Assembly: GCA_030668025.1 (NCBI GenBank) | Contig: DAOUUT010000054.1 | Span: 1 to 15,585 of the forward strand | Direction of reading: 5' to 3' | DNA from: Promethearchaeota archaeon | Lineage (GTDB): Archaea > Asgardarchaeota > Lokiarchaeia > Sigynarchaeales > SOKP01 | DNA: 15,585 nucleotides | In this document: in pieces, positions 13,859 to 15,585 of the stretch | Layout of the letters: the number at the start of each line of letters is the position of its first letter | How positions within the stretch are numbered: the first letter of the stretch is position 1 | Notes under the pieces: generated by a model | The model's input: the letters and a program-made list of their open reading frames with translations, nothing else | The model's database searches: none | What the model was told of the DNA's origin: nothing | Made by a program: the position numbers and the translations under genes

Positions 13859-13866
13859 CAAATTAT

Positions 13867-14139
13867 ATGAGCGTATACGATATTGGAAGAATTTGTGTTA
13901 AAACTATGGGAAGGGAAGCGGGAAAATATTGCGTTGTTGTCGATATTATCGATAAAAATTATATTTTAGTTGATGGTTTGGGAATTCGCCGAAGAAGGGT
14001 TAACTACAGGCATATAGAACCGATAACAGACACGATTGAAATCAAGAAAGGTGCTTCACATGAAAATGTCGAAACTGCGATTAAAAAAGCAAAATTAGAA
14101 AAAAAAATGAAAGAAACAGTTTCCATTCCTACAAAATAA
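13867..14139 (+). CDS. rpl14e: Large-subunit ribosomal protein eL14
   Basis: A 90-residue ribosomal protein with the family's KOW-like beta barrel: YDIGRICVKTMGREAGKYCV, DKNYILVDG and RRRRVNYRHIEP, followed by a charged helical tail (KKGASHENVETAIKKAK). The ATG at 13867 is chosen because a GGTGA site ends 8 nt upstream and archaeal homologues start just before the IGR motif. It is the last gene of the eL34-cmk-eL14 block. In many archaea the next gene is cbf5; here a hairpin with a T-run and tRNA-Ser follow instead. Confidence 0.95.
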   Translation: MSVYDIGRICVKTMGREAGKYCVVVDIIDKNYILVDGLGIRRRRVNYRHIEPITDTIEIKKGASHENVETAIKKAKLEKKMKETVSIPTK

Positions 14140-14177
14140 TTATTTAACTTTTAAAAAACCATAAAAATAGAAATACT

Positions 14178-14219
14178 GCTGAGCGTCGCCATCGTGCGTC
14201 GTTAGCGCTAATTTTTTTT
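14178..14219 (+). terminator. GC-rich hairpin followed by T8, between eL14 and tRNA-Ser
   Basis: GCTGAGCG (14178-14185) pairs with CGTTAGC (14200-14206) with one bulged base and one G-U, closing a GC-rich loop. A run of eight T ends at 14219, directly before tRNA-Ser. It looks like an intrinsic-type terminator for the ribosomal operon. In a region this AT-rich, the GC-rich block of about 30 nt is conspicuous and could instead be a small structured RNA. Confidence 0.4.
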
Positions 14220-14322
14220 GCAGACATTGCCTAGCCTGGTACGGCGCCGGCTTGGAGCGGAAATATGGTCCCAGAAAGCCGGTGTGTGAAAGCATTCGGG
14301 GGTTCGAATCCCTCTGTCTGCG
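14220..14322 (+). tRNA. tRNA-Ser (anticodon GGA), class II, one intron
   Basis: Acceptor GCAGACA (14220-14226) pairs with TGTCTGC (14315-14321), with G73 at 14322 as expected for Ser; CCA is not encoded. The D arm is GCC-TAGCCTGGTAC-GGC. The anticodon stem CCGGC/GCCGG holds loop TTGGAG...A with anticodon GGA at 14254-14256 (reads UCC/UCU). The long variable arm GTGT-GAAA-GCAT is the class II mark of tRNA-Ser. T arm is GGGGG-TTCGAAT-CCCTC. A 19-nt insert at the canonical 37/38 site is predicted to be an intron. Confidence 0.93.
14258..14276 (+). other. Predicted canonical 37/38 intron of tRNA-Ser (19 nt)
   Basis: Outer helix is the anticodon stem. The central helix TTGG (14252-14255) pairs with CCAG (14271-14274, one G-U). 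The bulges are AGC (14256-14258) and AAA (14275-14277). Cleavage after the second base of each bulge gives loop TTGGAGA. The inner helix is short and weak. Confidence 0.8.
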
Positions 14323-14379
14323 CTTAATTACTTATAGAAATAAGGAAAGTAATAGAATCAAAAAATCTCTTTTATTAAT

Positions 14380-15054
14380 TTAAACTTTAGGAAATTCCAA
14401 AGATTTAGCTTTCCCACCACCCATCATCTGCCCCATTCCTCCCGATGCTTGTGTTTGTAATTTAAAAATTCTTTGAATAAGCGTGCTCACACCAAAACTA
14501 CATAGAAAATACCAAGCAGTAAAATTTATCCAGCCAGCTTCTAATCTAATAGTTCTGGCAATGCCGTACACAAGGGCAGTCCATGGATATACCGTAGACC
14601 CTGTATTACCTGCCATCATGTTGCCTATGAGTATTACATCGTTAGCATTCATTGGAGACAACGCAACGGGGTTATTCTCGAAAACACCTCTTACCAAGGT
14701 AAATAGGATTATCATTGGCAGGAATGTTATGCAACTGGGCAACATGCGCCTCATAGCCATTTTCTGCTGTGATTGTTTTAACATCGAATCCAATCTTTCC
14801 CACCTCTTTCTTAACTTGTTATATTTTTCTGGATCCGTTTCAGATAATTCAATGATTTTGGCTTTTTCTTCATCGTGAGCCTTTGATATGACTTGTTTTC
14901 TATTTATTTCATTAGTATCAATTAACCATTTAGTTAGTCCAGTACTAATTAATGACGATATAGAAGCCATTAATAATATAAAAATCATGGACCCAGGCGG
15001 GAAGCTAATCCAATCAGAAAAAGCATTTGAATCTTGTAATAATAAGAAAAGCAT
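14380..15054 (-). CDS. Oxa1-superfamily membrane insertase, EMC3/TMCO1 type (DUF106)
   Basis: A 224-residue polytopic membrane protein of the archaeal DUF106 family, related to eukaryotic EMC3 and TMCO1/GET1 and to bacterial YidC. It is expected to help insert proteins into the membrane with ribosomes or SecY. Hydrophobic segments: about 20-42, 107-127, 137-147 (partly) and 165-195. Between the first two lies the typical charged cytoplasmic coiled coil (about 48-103; KLRKRWERLDSMLKQSQQKMA). The C-terminal tail after 198 is Gly/Met-rich (GGMGQMMGGG). Its gene starts 97 nt after the secY stop on the same strand, the classical archaeal neighbourhood, but without adk in between. The minus orientation opposes the eL34-cmk-eL14 block. 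Confidence 0.9.
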   Translation of the reverse strand: MLFLLLQDSNAFSDWISFPPGSMIFILLMASISSLISTGLTKWLIDTNEINRKQVISKAHDEEKAKIIELSETDPEKYNKLRKRWERLDSMLKQSQQKMAMRRMLPSCITFLPMIILFTLVRGVFENNPVALSPMNANDVILIGNMMAGNTGSTVYPWTALVYGIARTIRLEAGWINFTAWYFLCSFGVSTLIQRIFKLQTQASGGMGQMMGGGKAKSLEFPKV

Positions 15055-15151
15055 AGTTATATTGAAGTAATCTTAATAATTTTTTAAACTTTTCAGATTA
15101 AAATTTTATATTAAAAAAATGTGCTACCCTTTCTTTTGGAGAAGATTCTCA

Positions 15152-15585
15152 TCAATCCATACCTAAGAAAGCGCGCATGCCTGGATATTGCTGTGCTGCC
15201 ATTTCTTTTGCAATTTGCTCAGAATATTGATGCACGATACCAATTGCTATCAAAAGTCCAGTGCCAGAAGTCAAAGCACCTAGTGAATCGGCGAAGAAAC
15301 TCATTACAGCAATTATAATGCCGTTTAGAATGATCAAAGTAGGGATATACCGCTTTAAAATCCTCTCAATAATTCTATCTGAACTTCTAAACCCCGGAAT
15401 TTGCATTCCAGAATCTAGGATTTGCTGAGCTATATCTCGTGGGGCAAGTCCTGAGACTTCAACCCAAATCCGCCCGAGCATAATGCACAGAAATATAAAT
15501 ATCACTAGATATATCATTGCTCTGATGGGATCAGCTACTAACTGCTCCAATCCTTGAGGTGGGGTAAGGTAATAAAGTAGACACC
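15152..15585 (-). CDS. secY: Preprotein translocase SecY, C-terminal part (runs off the window)
   Basis: The frame stays open to the right edge, so about 143 C-terminal residues are visible and the start is outside. It is the channel subunit of the Sec translocon. Recognisable parts: YYLTPPQG at the left of the visible sequence, a transmembrane helix with the next DPIRAMIYLVIFIFLCI stretch, the GLAPRDIAQQ region leading to the cytosolic loop with IPGFRSSDRIIERILKRYIP, then helices rich in small residues (ADSLGALTSGTGLLIAIGI) and a cytosolic C-terminus ending FLGMD. The stop is TGA followed at once by a second TGA, which makes readthrough at this codon unlikely in an organism that reads some UGA as selenocysteine. 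Confidence 0.95.
   Translation of the reverse strand, partial: CLLYYLTPPQGLEQLVADPIRAMIYLVIFIFLCIMLGRIWVEVSGLAPRDIAQQILDSGMQIPGFRSSDRIIERILKRYIPTLIILNGIIIAVMSFFADSLGALTSGTGLLIAIGIVHQYSEQIAKEMAAQQYPGMRAFLGMD

Noticed and set aside
13852..13866. TTG start for eL14
   Set aside because: It overlaps the GGTGA ribosome binding site; ATG 13867 has the right spacing and matches family N-termini.
14483..14878. Plus-strand open frame of 131 codons
   Set aside because: It lies wholly antisense to the EMC3-type gene, whose family motifs are clear; its product has no recognisable features.
15121..15318. Plus-strand open frame of 65 codons
   Set aside because: Antisense to the C-terminal part of secY.

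Overview
The window is strongly AT-rich archaeal DNA. The archaeal markers are ribosomal proteins eL34 and eL14, an archaeal-type cytidylate kinase, SecY, an archaeal Oxa1/EMC3-type insertase, SepSecS, a SAM hydroxide adenosyltransferase (DUF62), RtcA, and tRNA genes interrupted by bulge-helix-bulge (BHB) introns. Selenocysteine machinery together with zinc-ribbon/coiled-coil proteins, a zinc-ribbon Yip1-like membrane protein and an EMC3-type protein suggests an Asgard archaeon of the Lokiarchaeota type. That placement is inferred from gene content and not shown by any single marker.

Layout. 1-3035: a zinc-ribbon/coiled-coil protein, a tiny membrane peptide, a Cys/His protein on the minus strand, and two tandem CoA-type Nudix hydrolases. 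3120-4676: a selenocysteine island, with tRNA-Sec (anticodon UCA, two predicted introns) 33 nt upstream of sepsecS. 4819-5499: an unrecognised protein. 5728-5908 (minus): a tRNA-Ile with apparent anticodon UAU and three predicted introns. 6092-11034: a tightly packed plus-strand operon of two coiled-coil paralogues, an alpha/beta plus TPR-like protein, SAM hydroxide adenosyltransferase, a Nudix-NMNAT fusion and RtcA. 11198-12748: a zinc-ribbon Yip1-like membrane protein and a helical protein whose frame stays open past its stop. 12834-14139: eL34-cmk-eL14. 14220-14322: class II tRNA-Ser (GGA) with an intron. 14380-15585 (minus): EMC3/DUF106 insertase and the C-terminal part of SecY, which runs off the right edge.

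Working together. tRNA-Sec plus SepSecS performs the last step of the archaeal/eukaryotic selenocysteine route (Ser-tRNA to Sep-tRNA to Sec-tRNA). PSTK, SelD, the Sec elongation factor and any selenoprotein are not in the window. All three tRNAs carry introns, six in total. Four of the six sit outside the anticodon loop, so this genome probably depends heavily on splicing endonuclease and RNA ligation; rtcA is nearby. The eL34-cmk-eL14 block and the secY/EMC3 block, which in many archaea lie in one co-directional cluster with adk and cbf5, here face each other across a tRNA gene, with adk and cbf5 not at their usual places.

The strongest signals are the multi-intron tRNAs. For five of the six introns, removal rebuilds a canonical loop or stem of exactly the right length, and BHB-like pairing can be drawn, though some central or inner helices are weak. 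The anticodon-loop intron of tRNA-Ile has an uncertain register.
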